Numbered from the stretch's first letter, positions 33,992 through 47,056 are shown. The stretch is 64,000 nucleotides of DNA from Acanthococcus lagerstroemiae (GCA_031841125.1 CM063106.1:39490001-39554000), one strand, 5' to 3'. Notes: a model not told the origin generated them from the sequence alone. Numbers and translations are program-made.

Positions 33992-34151
33992 AGCGCTAGA
34001 ATACACGTGTGGGGACATACGCCATTTTGGATCCAAAAACGCCCGTCGATGCCAGATCCGACTATGCGGAGCATACCGCCTAGTCAATTCGGCATCGACG
34101 GGCGCTTTTGGATCCAAAATGGCGTATGACCCTACTTGTATCTATAGCGCT
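33992..34151. mobile_element. Fold-back MITE family F, copy 2, complete hairpin
   Basis: Arms AGCGCTAGA...CATACGCCATTTTGGATCC and its inverse (GGATCCAAAATGGCGTATG...TAGCGCT). The arms continue to GCCCGTCGATGCC and GACTATGCGG around a very short loop. 160 bp; CTA on both flanks may be a 3-bp target duplication. Same family as 15131-15280. Confidence 0.8.
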
Positions 34152-34154
34152 CTA

Positions 34155-35505
34155 GTCTGTTGTGTTTAGTGGATTAGTAACTTTGAGAAAATGAATTGGG
34201 AGAGACGTTAATATTTTTTAGAACTAGCATATCACCTTATGAGACGGGTAGAAAAGGAGAATTGTTTGATACAAAAGAGAAGTTCGAGTCACCATCTCTG
34301 GCTAAACAACAAGGTCGTCCAACTGTTGGACTTCTTCCTTTACTTCCTGAGTCCGCCAATGGGACTGAATTGAGGGAAAATACATATTTAGAGTTAATTA
34401 AGACTTTTTCACGCTGCTCGGATAAAGCGTTAATTCGCTCGAAAGTTGAATATTCCGGTATATTCGGTTATTAAGAAAGTTTGCGGAGTTTTAAACTGTA
34501 AGCTCTTCTTGGCACGTACACTGAGTTCGGCGTTCGTGTTTTAAATAATTCAAAATTAATTATATTAGGTAGCGGAACGGCCTTGTTAAGCGCCGGGTAT
34601 GGCCGGAATTATTCATATCCGGTAGACCTGTGTTCTTCGATAGATTTCGGCTAGAATGCTAGAATATTCCACCGATCTCGCGTAAGTTACAGTCTCTAGA
34701 GAAATCAGGAAGTAATATAACCACGAGAGGGCAACGTTATAGCGGAACGTAACCTGCTACTGTTGTACTCCCCTGCGGTCGCCTGTCTATATCGAAGTCT
34801 GTAAGCTGATTCATGCAATCGAAAGGAAATGAATGCAAGAAGGATTAATAACGGCGATGATGGACTGCCGTGTATGTAGAAGACCGTGTATGGATTAGCC
34901 GTCCATATTCTAGATTCGAGTAAGGCTGCACGGGATGGATTTGCCTTACACAGGGATGGAAGTACGCCGCGTTAGTGGTTGTTAATTTATTACTTTGAGG
35001 ACCCAATTTCATATTCAACCACTGACGAACGTTTTAACAAAAGCGAGGAAGATATTTCTCCAAGGACAGTAGATACTTCGAGTGAAAAGTCAAAACCGGT
35101 GTAAACACCGACGAAGCGTTTATACAGGGAAAAATTGACGTGACCATCAGCGGCGGAGGTCTCGAGCTAAGGAAAGGAATATTAGGCCTCGCGCAGGTGC
35201 TAAGTCTAATAGTATGAAATAAAGTTGAACTTCCTACGCATTGAATAAGTCCGAAGATATGCGGCGGTTTTAGGAGCTGTCAAAGTAGAGGAAAGGACAG
35301 TGAGAGTTCGCAGTACCTAAGAGTACGCATGGCAGATTTTTCGCTAAATTGCGCCCGCTTGCTGCTGTTGATAGAATCTATATATACCTTGTGAATCGAA
35401 TGTTTACGTTGATTAGTTACCAAAATATTGTACACAGCCAAAAAAAAAAAAATTCAAGTTTCGATGTTTTCCATTCGAATTGTAATATTTTCGAGGTCGA
35501 ATATT
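34155..35505. other. No gene recognised
   Basis: One 92-codon frame at 34196-34474 has no family signature. The stretch at 34560-35200 is closer to 45% GC but shows no exon structure. Confidence 0.4.
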
Positions 35506-35516
35506 GTAATTACCTG

Positions 35517-35762
35517 GGGTCTGGTTGGCCGAGTGGGTAGCGCGCTGGTCTTGGAATCCGGAGGGTTCGGGTACGAGCGCACGTACAATTCGCTACATTT
35601 GCGACCTGGGCCGGTTTTTCGGCAAGAAGGAAAGAAGGCTAAGACAGCCCTAACTGCTTCCTCGACGTCTCTGAAGTAATGCTCGAAAGGGCGGATTCCA
35701 GGGTTCGGTTTGAAAGTACAATTAGAAAAGAGAAGGTGAAATGAAGTGAAAAACCAACCATC
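35517..35762 (+). mobile_element. tRNA-derived SINE, 246 bp, with 11-bp TSD
   Basis: The head looks like a class II tRNA gene: A box TGGCCGAGTGG at 35526-35536 and B-box-like GGTTCGGGTAC at 35564-35574, with a GCGCTGGTCTTGGAATCC anticodon-arm-like stretch between. The flanks are GTAATTACCTG at 35506-35516 and again at 35763-35773, an exact target duplication. The body (35580-35762) is unrelated to tRNA, and the tail lacks a clear poly(A). Confidence 0.88.
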
Positions 35763-35774
35763 GTAATTACCTGC

Positions 35775-38660
35775 ATTATTTTTGAACGAGTTTGCATACT
35801 TCAGGTAGTAAACAAAAGACTAAGTTCTATCCGTTACATTAAGCAGACTTTCCCTAATTATTACCTGAAAACTTTCATAATTATTTTTCCTACCCCCCCC
35901 CCCCACAATGGATTTCAAGAGTGTGCCACGTGTTTCACACAAAAAAAAAACTTGCCTTTAGATGCCGAAATACAATGAAAATCAGGTAGCAAAACGAAAA
36001 ATTGTGTTACATGTGGCACATATACATGTATGTGCATGAAAAATGTTTTGGACTGACCGAAAATGACACAAAAGAATTTGTGTGTCCAAAGTGTCAAAAG
36101 TGATCCATCACTTCTTGTCCTAATGTTTAATTTTTATTTTGATAAAGGTAATTTCAACAATATGTGTGACTTCACTGTTTTACGATCCGTAGGTAAAATA
36201 ACTTCATGCCCACTTTTAGGAACCTGGTTTCGCAGGAGTGCGCATTTGACTTTTTCTGGGAAACAGTGCTTTTTTAATTCAAAGGCTTAAAGTTTGGGGG
36301 AAAAAAACTATAGTAGAAACTGATATCGTTTTTCGTCATTATATCAAAATTTCAGTAAATTCCGTGTAAAATTGATTGAGCAATAAAACTTTTTCTGATA
36401 GGTGCGCACTCTTAGGGTCATTCTCCCATACTACCTCGTGAAGCCTCATCCTTGAGAAGAAAAGAAACCAAGAAACCAATAAGTAGAAGGGTGAGGGAAG
36501 GATCCCGAAATAACTAAAAAAAAAATTGCTCGCCAAGAGTGAATAAGAGCCACTATAGTGCATGTTTATTTTCCGTTTTATTATTTATTTGAAGGGCTAC
36601 CAAGAAACGAATGTAAGTGCTGAAAACTTTTTTTTCAAGGAAGCTCGTCTTAAAATTTGACGATCGAAAAAATGGTCTTGAACATTTAGTTTTACTCATG
36701 TGGGACTGGTAATTTAATGGGTATCTGTCGGTGGAATAATTTCAATATTCTTAACCAGCTTCCTGATGCGCAATCAGTTACTCTCTAGTTACCCATTTAC
36801 TTGCGGAAAAGTTACCCATTTGTTACTCTACGGTTACCCTCAGATTACCCTTGCTTCCCTTTAGTTCCTCTTGTTCCTCTTTAGTTACCCGGGTAGCTGG
36901 TGAAATTTTACGCATCAGGGTCGTTTCGTTTTGAGTTTTTTTTTCCCTCGCCATTAACAAAAGTAAACTACATTTCAAGTAGGCAGAGAATGTGTAAGGC
37001 TAGATGCTTGAAACTCAGTATCGTTTGCTTACTATCTTGTTTTACTCGGGTCGTGGCACTCATACCCTTTCAATGACACAAACAATTAGACTTGGAAAAC
37101 ACGCTTTCTGGCGGATGAAATCTGAATTACAAAATGTAATCATATGGCGCTTACATGTTTACCACTGCATTCGCAAGTGTTTATAGAACCTATCCTAATG
37201 AAAAACTCGATTTTGATGGTTGTGTGGTGACCCTTTCTTCTCCAATTCATATTTTTGTGTAAGTCGTCCTGCCTGGCCCATGCGTCTTTTGCCTCCTGCA
37301 TATCTAAGCAACGTTCTTCTTCTTCTTATTCTCATTACTCCTTCTCTTCTTTCCCCTCGATCGGTCCAGGCAGGACATACGTTCCGTTACGGCCTATGTT
37401 CAACACTCTTGGTTAGGCTTACTTGCACTATCAATCGATTAATACACGCGCTTTCTACACAGTCTCAGTTTTGATTTCAAACGCTCTCGTTCTATCTAGT
37501 CCAGACTACACACTTCTCTCACTCAATTCCGAAAAACCCCGCAGTTGCGGCACTTACAACTTCTTTCTTTGGCAACCCTTCATTTTTGAAGCAAATAAAT
37601 TTGACTTGGATTTGAAATTCAAATTTCGAACTCAATGATTTATAAATTACCAGTCAATAGATCTGGCCTAATTTATCGCAAATTAATGTCAAAGACCTTG
37701 CGAACTTTCGGTCGAATTTATAAGAGGGTAATTTTTGTTAAGAAAGAAACAGTATTCTGAAAACTGATAGAACGGTAGAGAAAGTTGGTGGGGGCTGAAA
37801 ATTGATACACTTAATCAAGTTACTATACTAATCAACATTCTTAGAATCTGCACTAATCTGGGCGATCCAGTCATAATAGCCCAAAATAAAATTGTCTTTC
37901 TATATTTTGCTATTTTTTTAATGAAAGGTATCAAACCGTGTCTCGACTAAATTTTTCACAAAATTTGATGCAGAAATGTCTTTTCAGTAACATTAACCCA
38001 AATCTGAGTTAATATTCGGTTCTCAAGGGATAAAGGACGTCTCAGGCGTATGTTGGTCAGTACAGGAATTTGAGTATCTGTTAAAGTGGGACTAATTTTC
38101 CGGCCACCCCTAATTTGGTTTTTGCTATAGAAAAACAGTCCCTGTTAACATACTTCTATTTTTTTTACATTTTAAGGGTCGCAACCACAAGCTAATGTTT
38201 CACGTACAATTTACATAAAGATTTGTACTCAAATTAAAGAAAGCTGAAAGCAAAAAAGAAAAGAATTACTCCGGCGTTGTAAAAAGAAAAAATAAGGGAA
38301 AAAAAGTAGTAAATAATTCGAGTTGTAGTTGATTTATAGATTTTCGAGGTCACCGAATTCAAGCATGAAATTAGTTTTTCAATCCAATCTCTTAAGGTGC
38401 CACCAGAAGGAGATGAGAACAAATCACAGTTAATTTTCTGTGATAAAACTTCATCCTACGAAAGCATCTTAAAGAACATAATAGAAATCAAAAATAATGT
38501 TAACTGAGATTTTTTTTTTCTGTAGCGAAAAAGGACAAAGAAATTCCCATCTTCGTCAAAATAAGGATTCCCCTCACTGTACATATGATAATTCCTCTCA
38601 GTAATTTTTTACACTGTAACGCATATTTTCAAAACGCTGTATTTTTCTTGTACAAAAAAT
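35775..38660. other. No gene recognised; few small inverted repeats
   Basis: 36750-36915 is rich in GTTACCC words between inverted words CTGATGCG and CGCATCAG, a possible small MITE. 37263-37378 is bracketed by GTCCTGCCTGG and CCAGGCAGGAC. No coding sequence supported. Confidence 0.4.
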
Positions 38661-39765
38661 TGACGAAACCCGAATTTAACATTCAGAAAGGTATGAAGCA
38701 GGGCCATTCACTCTCTTCAAACCTTTTTAACTGTCTCCTCCTCACTTGGTAGAGCATATGGAGATGCACGCATGCCAGACTGGCTCCCCAGACACGACAC
38801 CCCTGGCCCAAGAAACTACCTTTTCGAGTATCGTATCGGTGAACAGAGAGTCGTCTTGGGGCTAACTTGGGCCCCATTTCACCTCTCCTTTCTTCGGATT
38901 CGCGCTATCCTGCCAAGGCCGCTATAGGATACCCTACTGACCGAGGCAATGCTCATCCAGGATTAACCTGGAATTCGGGTGGACTACAGCCAGACGCGCT
39001 TTCTTCCTTCACCTCTCACCTTCTCGTCTTAGTATGAAGGGCGACGCAGGAAGTTGGTGACGGCGGGGTGAACAATGCCAGGGGGTGTATAGCAATTGTA
39101 GCAGCTACAGCAGCTCTAGGGCGGTACAGAGTTCTTGTGTCCAGTGGGGGCCGAGCTTTGTTCGTCAGTCCTCTGCCTCGACTATTCCATCACGATGGTC
39201 GAGACAAAGGCGGACACCCGTTTCCATCCGCTTCTACTCTTCAGCATTTCTGGAACCAAGGTGTCCGGCGTGTGAGACGGTCGATTACGCCGTTGTCGGT
39301 GTCGCTGTCGTTGTTGTTGCCGGAATCGATTCTTGTTACCGTCCTGCGCCTCTCTCGCTCCCAGGCCTCACACTCGAACATGGTGTGTTAGGAGTTGTCT
39401 TCCACCCTTCGATCACAGCGGAAGATCCTCAGAAACGTAGGATGGAAGATTATGGAATAAGGGATGGGGAAAAGTTAAGCAACCTTAGGTTTGAGGATGA
39501 CGTGATTTTGTTTGGTGAAAATATTGAAGACGTGCTAGTTATGGTCTACACCCTGAAAGAAAACAGCTGGATCTCCGGCCTAGAAATAAACACCGTCAAA
39601 ACTAAGTACTTAACAAATCAGGAAATCAGAGTGCTGGTGGAAATAGGAAAAGGCAACAAGTGTATAAATACTTAAGGCAGATAAATTCTTCCGAGGTCGA
39701 GTTGGAAAAAGAGCTGGAGCGTCGAAAAGCCTAAGTTACCAAATATGATTTTGCACTTTCAGACT
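38660..39765 (+). mobile_element. RTE-like RT fragment interrupted by repeat family L
   Basis: 38660-38747 reads IQKGMKQGHSLSSNLFN, RT motif 4. 39416-39676 reads SNLRFEDDVILFGENIEDV and then LEINTVKTKYLTNQ, motif 5 and after. The usual catalytic ADD is EDD here. The 670-base family L copy lies between them and separates motif 4 from motif 5, so L (or a larger unit containing L) inserted into this element. Confidence 0.75.
38748..39415 (+). repeat. Repeat family L, copy 2, inside an RTE RT
   Basis: The closest relative is 19090-19680, the same words in the same order. The right end lies within CCTTCGATCACAGCGG and the left within ACTTGGTAGAGCATATGG. A target duplication was not recognised. 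Confidence 0.7.
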
Positions 39766-39769
39766 TTCC

Positions 39770-41885
39770 CAACTAGTACTCTTGCAGCTTTGTAGTAGGG
39801 TTAGTTCGCAAGCGACAGCGAACACGTGATTGTAAAATTCAGGAAAATATTAGTTTTATAAACACATCAAGAACTGAAAAACGAATCTATATGTTGCAAA
39901 ATAGTTCCTCACTATGGTGGATCCACGGAGCTGTTGCAGCTTTAGTCCTCCCTCCCTCCAAGTGACCAATATTACACTGGATATTATGATGCATTCAAAT
40001 AAAATTAAAAGTTTTAGGGCACTCTGGGAAAAGGGTCCTGTCAGGTCAAAAATTGCAATGCGCTATAAACTTTGAGAATGTTTCCCCTTTTATGCACGCG
40101 AATACTCAAATTTTTGTTATTTCCATGTTGCGACCCAACTCCTCTCCTTCAGAAATTTCCAGTAAGTTTTCCATTCAATGTCCTAAACCATGATTATTCC
40201 CCAATACTTTTTATTTTTAGCCTTCTCCGGACCGAAATCCTAGATCTACCCCTGGTTTCCCAGGCATGTTCTGCAGACTCAAGGTTTTTTCAAACATGTT
40301 GGAAAATATCGCGGAGACTAAGGGTCATGTCCGGCAGGACTGAAAGTCTGGAAAAATCTCATGAAGTTTTGAGACTACTTTTTGCCTCATCAAATTGAGT
40401 TCGGTAGTGCCTTAGGAATAGTCTAAGACTTGTCTAGAAGAGTCCTAAAGAAGTCACGAGGCCTTAGAATAGTTTAGAAAGACCCTAAGGAGTCTTAGAG
40501 AGTCTCTAACCCGTTTGATGAGTTTCAAAATTCTGAAGATATTCCGAAAGTCAAATTCGGAATCTCGGTAAGTACAGATTTTGAAGATATTTTCATAAAT
40601 ATTGAAATTTTCAAAATAAAAGTTCTAAATCGAAAATTGGAGGGGAAGAATCAAAGCTGAGACTTTTGCAGATAGTTTTTGTGCATCCGGAATAATGTTG
40701 GAAAATACACTCACCGTGTTAGGAAAAGAACTCAAAAAATAATCTCATATCTCTCCGATGACGTTAAAGCTGTCCGGATCGCTTTCGAAACGGCCATACC
40801 TTTTAAATCTGTAAAACTTTAATGTACTAGTATCTACCTGTCCATTATTTTGGAAACCAATTAATTCGTGGCAGGTTTTGCAAATTAAAGTAAGGATGGG
40901 CTTTTGAGCATCTACTTTCTTAAAGTACGGGTAATTACACAATATAAAATATTCACACTGTTTGGCATTAAATTTTCAAAATTTCACTTGATAAAAACAA
41001 AGAAGAAGAAAAACTTTGTGATATATTTCCTCTGTTCATTTACCGTATTCCTTTGCTGATTTGTTTTCACGGAAAAGTTTATCAAGTTTAAATTATAGTT
41101 ATTAATTATACAAACGTTTGTCTGAATTAATGTGGTTTTTGGTCGTGTAATTCAGTCGGGAATATTAAAAATTTACGTCATAGTTCAACCGCTGTCCCTG
41201 TAGTTTGTTATACGAATGTATTGTACGAGCCTATATTAAGAAATCGGCGAATATTTTTCATGTCGCTCGATTTTCTGTCGGTCTTGATAAACTTTTTTGG
41301 TAGGGACTCAAGGATGGCTGTCACAATAGCTGAAGAACATGTACTTATTGAATATTATCAGGTTTTACAAAATGTGTTCCATGCGGTGGCCCAGGTGTTG
41401 TGAATATTTGAAATTTCGATTACTTTTTTCTTAATGAAACATATTACAGAAATAATATTCCGTCAACTTGTCAATCTTATCTCGCAACAAATTCTGTGTG
41501 ATTAGTGGGAAGATTGCGTCAAGTTGGTAGGTACCAAAGATTCTCGAAAAAATTCAGAAAACATAATTCTAAATCTCAAATAGGAAAGAGGCACATGTCC
41601 TTAAACCGATGCCAATTTCCGGAAATACGTTGCCGGGCAAAAGTCTGTATCCACTCCCAAAAACATCATGAGATCTCCTAATGTTAGCAAAAGGGAACCA
41701 GCAAATGACTGGAAATTCAGATATAATATTTCTAGAGCAAATTTCTTTTTACACGCATTCGGACATACTCGACACGGACAAAAAAAATTCCATAATATAG
41801 CAAAAAATCACATAATATTTCGTATCTGTATAAGAAACAGATGTAAGACGACAAAGGTTCACTATCGTTGAAGAAACTAACCAAA
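39770..41885. other. No gene recognised; weak AGTCT tract
   Basis: 40300-40510 shows the AGTCT/AGTCC word bias seen at 6217 and 9560 (GAAAGTCTGG, GGAGTCTTAGAGAGTCTC). The rest is AT-rich without motifs. Confidence 0.4.
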
Positions 41886-41889
41886 CTGG

Positions 41890-42770
41890 TCCATAAGACA
41901 CCGCACTCCCGGTCAGGTCCGTAGCTTCAGGGGAGGGGGTGCAAATGGGGGCATCCGCCCTCGGCATTTCTTCAAAAAAATAGATATTGTTTTCAGTTGC
42001 TGCAAAATACTCTGACAGACAATTACTGAATGAAGTGTTCACGTTCAAATAATGTACCCAGTCCTAGTGCGGAAGCCAGAAAAAGAAAATAAAACGATAT
42101 TCAGAAAACTAGGACATGGATTCAAACAGTCCATTTTTTGTGTTGGTTTAACATAGCCAGTGGTAGATTTAAGGAAAAAGGCCTAGGTGGCAATCTTTCG
42201 AATTATTTTTTGGTGAGCAATTACTGTTTTCAAAATGTTCCAAAAGACACTTTTTACATGAGGGCCCGAATATTGACTTCTCTTGGCTCTTGCGCGAAGA
42301 AGTCATTCAACGTTTAACTACTTGTGAAGAAGAGTCGAAAATTGGTAATTTACTTACTGTGAAGCGAATTGAAAATTTGGAAGTTATTTATGCGAAGGAC
42401 TTCTCTTCGTGCAGTTTATAGACGATGGTTATAACCAAATATTCCTCTTAGCTACACCCTCCGTACAAAGTACGAGCTTGCAGGAAAAAATTACTTTTGC
42501 ATCGAGTTGCCCCCCTGAAAAAATAGTCACGCTACGGGCCTGCCCCTGACCCCGGAAACAACCCTTTCGAGTATCGCATCGGTGACCGGAAGGACGCTTT
42601 GAGGCCGGCCTGAGCCCCCATTTTGCTGGGCTGCTTCCGGTGCGCGCATCCTAGAAGGGCCATCATGGGATTCCCACTGACCGAGGTTCGTGCTCCCCAA
42701 GCACTAGCCTGGAAATTTCAGGTCCCCCACAGCCGGACGCGCTTCCTCCTCACTCACCCCTGATAAAACT
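41890..42770 (+). repeat. Repeat family L, copy 3, split by a MITE
   Basis: A short left piece (ACACCGCACTCCCGG) and the right piece 42543-42770 (CTTTCGAGTATCGCATCGG, CCACAGCCGGACGCGCTTCC) match the corresponding parts of copy 4 inverted. The block 41914-42542 lies between them. Confidence 0.65.
41914..42542. mobile_element. hAT-like MITE inside family L copy 3
   Basis: Ends CAGGTCCGTAGC and GCTACGGGCCTG are inverted repeats of the CAGGCCCGTAGC type, like 12510-13035, and both interiors carry GCATCCGCCCTC-type text near one end. The flanks CTCCCGGT and CCCCTGAC do not match well, so the target duplication is decayed or the ends are slightly off. Confidence 0.6.
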
Positions 42771-42774
42771 AACC

Positions 42775-45700
42775 AGAAGTAGATTCTAGTAACGCGTGTT
42801 GCCGCCACGGGCCCGAATCACGGCGCGTAACTAGCTCGGCATCCTTTCAATCCAAACTGAGTGCCTAAAATTCAGAATTCCTGACAAAAGTAACAATTTT
42901 ACAATTTTCGCCTAAGTTATCCTCCTGAACGTTATTATGAAGCTTATGTGAAGTGGAATTACAGAATCGTTGGAGGGAAATCGAAATTTTTCATCCTGGA
43001 TCGTCCGGAGGATCGCAAAATGCACCGAGAAATAGACAGATTTAAATTGATTTTAAAAAAATTGAAAAACTATCGAAAAAGGATTATTTTAGTCACATAT
43101 TATTTTAATCATTGTATCAGGTGTTGGATCCGGCTTCGACTTGAGTTTCCAAAATACAAACTTTGTCCGAAAGAAGCATATCTTGTTTTTTGATTGTAAC
43201 ACCATCGATGAAAACTGGTGAAAAAGATGAAAAGGGGAGAGGGAGGATATTTAGAACAGCGCCAGGTTTTGGTCAGCCGATTTATTGATCATTTACACTG
43301 ACTGAAAATCGATAATTCTTGGATAGTATATTGGCCACACTGATAACTAAATATTCCACAAAACAAAATTTATCGAGATCACCTGATCCAGAGGGAAAAA
43401 GAGTTTTTCTTAAGAAAAATAATTGCTTTTGTTGTTTATAAAATTAGGAATATCTTTTGACAGTGAAATTGTACAAGTCTCTAAATTGATCAACAGATAA
43501 AGCAAACATTCCAAAAAATGTTACAAGTGTGTTTGTAGTGGAATGAGCTTACAATTATTTTTCGATAGTTTTAAATAAAAAACAAATGGCTATGAGAATG
43601 TTTTGGACAGTGAAACAAGTCGATGTTTTAGACACGTTATTCAGTGTGCGGATTTAACGTAGGCACGTTATTTATGATAAAGCAAATAATATTTTCTGAT
43701 TTATAGCATCAATAAAATGGGAGTATTGCGGTTTGAATTACTTTATTGTATTTCAATGTGAAAATGCCTTGTTATTACGTTCTTAAACCACCGTTATACG
43801 TAAAAATATGTTAATGAAGATGCTAATTCTCTTTTCACCTAATAATTATTATTTAATTTATAGGGCAAGTTTTTTTATGCTGTAAGGATCGCGAAATATG
43901 CGCAAAAAAATATGCGTTCAAGACCTCAAAAATATGAAGAAAAAAATCCTAAAATTTGCAAAATATGCAAAAAAATTCCTTTCCAAAACAAGGCAACATG
44001 GGTATGAGCATCGAAACGCTGGATTTTTCATCTAAATCGAATGAAACACACACCTGACCCAAGAAATCAATTACTAAAATAAAACAGAAAATAGAATACA
44101 ATTTAGTACTTTGCTAGTTCTTGTAGTCTCCTCCATCTGTCGTTGTAACCAAACGGGTACGGGCCTGGTTCCTCCTAATCTATAGCTTAGCGATGTATAT
44201 ACAAATGTACAGGAGACAAGGGGCTGGAGCCTCTGCTCCAATTTGGTGCCACAGTCCACCTCAGAGTCCGAGCAGGATGTAACGGGCACAATAAAATTGA
44301 TGTCCGTCAGTCTCATGTAAAGAGTGAGGGCTACTCTAGTGCATAAGACTAAAAGAACGCTGTAGGAACTTACTACGCGATCTAATGTGCCAAGGGTAGC
44401 CTAGAAGGGAAGGTTCAGACTGAGCCCCTAAGATAGGGTTCCCAGAGTGCCTCGGAAACTCGGAGTCGTCCCTGAAGGAGGCGATTCCAGGACACTGCTT
44501 TGGAGAACCAAGCCATGGCCCACTACAATACCCTTGGTCTACCCTAAACTATCGAACAAGTCCACTGAGTGGGGAGACCAAGGTGACGAACTCAAGATGA
44601 ACGAACCCAAGATGCAAGCCAAGGGAGCATTTTTGTCCATTATTTGTCCAAAATGAACCTGCTCTGTTAGTTACCGAGATCAAAGCTAGAGCTAGGTGGA
44701 GCCAGGTACTAAAGAAAAAAGAGTCGCAACATGATTAAACAAAAAATGTAGGGGATGTTTTTATATTATATTTTCGTTATTCGTTACTGTACAACGGAAA
44801 AATACTATTTTTTGAAATTGTAGGGGGGGGGGAATCCAGCACCCCTTTATAATTGAAATTTTACGACATGTGGGAAAAATTTAAGTCTCCGCCCCTGGAT
44901 AGTGCCTGGACGTACCACCATGCTAGTATTTGATTTATGGTACGTGGCATCTCTGGACATTTTTAAAATTAATTTTTCTTTCAGGGGACCTCTTTTTATT
45001 CAGGGACATGTAGAGGGGGTTCCTACCTTGTTTACGTTCATTCTGATGGCTCAGGTTTGCCACACTACTTCGCTTGTGAAGTACGCTGAGGACGTGGGTC
45101 ATCGTGAACTCGCCCAGACCCCGTGGGGTTTGGTGGTGGTCTGTGGTTAAACACCTATAGGTATGGTGATAGTAGGCTGAACGTTCCCTTGCGGGAATTA
45201 TTAGCCCCCCTTTGTCAGCAATCTACTATCGGCGATTTCCCATAGGTAAGGTTCGTGGAGGGACTTAGGGACTTGCCTTTCCACGAATCTTATTCCAAAA
45301 TTTGGGCGGGACATCCGGCTTTTCGGAAAACCATGCTACAATTTTCTTTGTTGTTGGAAATCGCCTATTTTCGAGTCAAAAATAATGAGTTACAAAGCTA
45401 AAAAAGCTGGAATTTTCCGAATTTTTTCTGTATTTTTAGTACAAAAATATGAAATTTTCGGCTGCGACGTCGCTAGAAAACATGGTCTCGGCGCGTGAGC
45501 GAAATTTCAACCACACCAATCGATCCACCATACCTTATTGCCTCAATTTCCATTCCTAACTCAAAACTGCTCATTTTGGACTTGACTCATCTTTGGTTTT
45601 TACTGATTCAGTGTAGATTTTATTCTTCATCTGTTTTTTTTCTTCTTTTTTTTTCAGGTCCAATCGATTTTGACAATTTTAAGTTACCTTCGAACTCACT

Positions 45701-45920
45701 GTGAGGCGACAGAGGAGAAAATTAAAATCTCTACAGATTTGTATATTACATTCGACATTGTTGACTCGTATGAAAATAACTTTGAATTTACAAGCAAAAA
45801 TAATTATAATTCTGCGCCTTAATTTCCGGACGAGCAGATTTCATATTGTCGAGCCGCTTTGGAATTTCCCAGTCAAGGCTGGAAGCTATCTTGAGTCTTC
45901 ATGCACGAGGTCGTAATGAA
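42775..45920. other. No gene recognised
   Basis: Short frames only. A final-exon-like piece occurs at 45657-45704 (T-rich tract, CAG, then GPIDFDNFKLPSNSL and TGA), with no partner exon found. Two adjacent hairpins lie at 45160-45300. Confidence 0.4.
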
Positions 45921-45925
45921 GGGTT

Positions 45926-46065
45926 TTGTCTAGGGGGGGGGGGGTAAAAATTGTGAAATTCCCAACTGACTCAACACAGAATTCCCAAGTATCAAAGCAA
46001 AAAAAAAAACCTTTTGACCTGTTAGAATTTTTCCGACTGACTCAACTAAAAATTCCACCTTTTCC
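45926..46065. mobile_element. hAT MITE family C, truncated copy
   Basis: Carries the family words TGTGAAATTCCCAACTGAC, ATTCCCAAGTATCAAAGC and TTTTTCCGACTGACTCAAC after a 14-base poly-G, but no CAGGGACGTAC end on either side. It runs straight into family L copy 4. Confidence 0.7.
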
Positions 46066-46432
46066 TAGCTACTGGTTGAGCATGGCTTTATGGTAGAACT
46101 GATACCCAGTTCTAGGATGCGAATCTGACACACGAACCAAGACGAGGAGGTGAGGGGTGAGTGAAGAGAGGCAGCGCGTCCGGCCGTGGGGGACCTGAAA
46201 TTTCCAGGCGAGCGCTCTGGGAGTGCGGACCTCGGTCAGTAGGGAACCCCATGGTGGCCCTGGTAGGACGCGCGCACCGTTCCGGCACGTAGAAATGGGG
46301 GCTCGGACCCGGCCCCAAGGCGTCCCTCCGGTCACTGACGCGATGCTCGAAAGGGTAGTTCCTGTGGCCGGGGGTGCGGTGTCATAGGGGCCACTTTGGC
46401 ATGCGTGCATCGCCATACGTCCCACCACACAA
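46066..46432 (-). repeat. Repeat family L, copy 4 (inverted)
   Basis: The inverse of the start of copies 1-3: GGCATGCGTGCATCGCCATA at the right side mirrors ATGGCGATGCACGCATGCC of copy 1. GC-rich (about 60%), which gives long open frames on the minus strand with no known motif. Confidence 0.75.
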
Positions 46433-46713
46433 TATAGGATGCGAATCTATCTAAAATATTTTGTATTAACTAAAATTATTACTTCATGAATTTTCTTTTT
46501 CTCTTTTTAACAGATAAAACTAGGACCAAACATCATCAACAATTGTATTGGGATTAACTGAATATTAATAAGTTTTTGTACATAGATAATTGTAAAAATA
46601 TTAAATATTAAAATAACATTGATCATTATTCATAAATTTTGGCTCTCGGAATTTTGTGTGTCAGGGAGGAGCGCACTGAAATGATGGGTAGGCTAACCAA
46701 AATGCGACAGAAT

Positions 46714-47056
46714 CAGGGACGTACCGAAAATATTTTTTAGAGGGGGGAGGAGGGGGGAATTGTGAAAGTCCCAACTGACTAATCTCGGAATTCCCAAGTA
46801 TCAAAGCAAAAAAAGAACCTCACCTTTTGACCTGTTGGGTTTTTCCAACTTCTCAACTCAATTCCCACGTATCAAAGCAAGAAAAGAAAAGAAAAAAAAA
46901 GAAAGAAAAAAAAATACACTTTTAACTAGTTGAATTTTCCAAACTCACCTGACTGTGAATTTTCCCAACTGCTGAGTGAAAAATTGCTACGGGGGGGGGG
47001 TTTGCAAATTGCTACGGGGGGGGGTTGCCCTCTGCCCCCGTATCGGTACGTCCCTG
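46714..47056. mobile_element. hAT MITE family C, complete copy, perfect TSD
   Basis: Ends CAGGGACGTACCGA and TCGGTACGTCCCTG; GACAGAAT at 46706-46713 and 47057-47064. 343 bp. The interior is made of repeats of the type CCCAAGTATCAAAGC-polyA-CTTTTGACCTGTTGG-TTTTTCCAACT, followed by CTGAGTGAAAAATTGCTACG and poly-G. Confidence 0.95.

Noticed and set aside
35517..35590. Functional tRNA gene
   Set aside because: The boxes are there, but the acceptor and T arms do not pair and the sequence is bounded by an 11-bp target duplication at 246 bases, so it is a SINE head.
45657..45704. Short last exon GPIDFDNFKLPSNSL
   Set aside because: A T-rich tract with CAG and a short frame arises often by chance; no partner exon nearby.
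46069..46428. 119-codon minus-strand frame in GC-rich DNA
   Set aside because: It falls in repeat family L, whose other copies do not keep the frame open.
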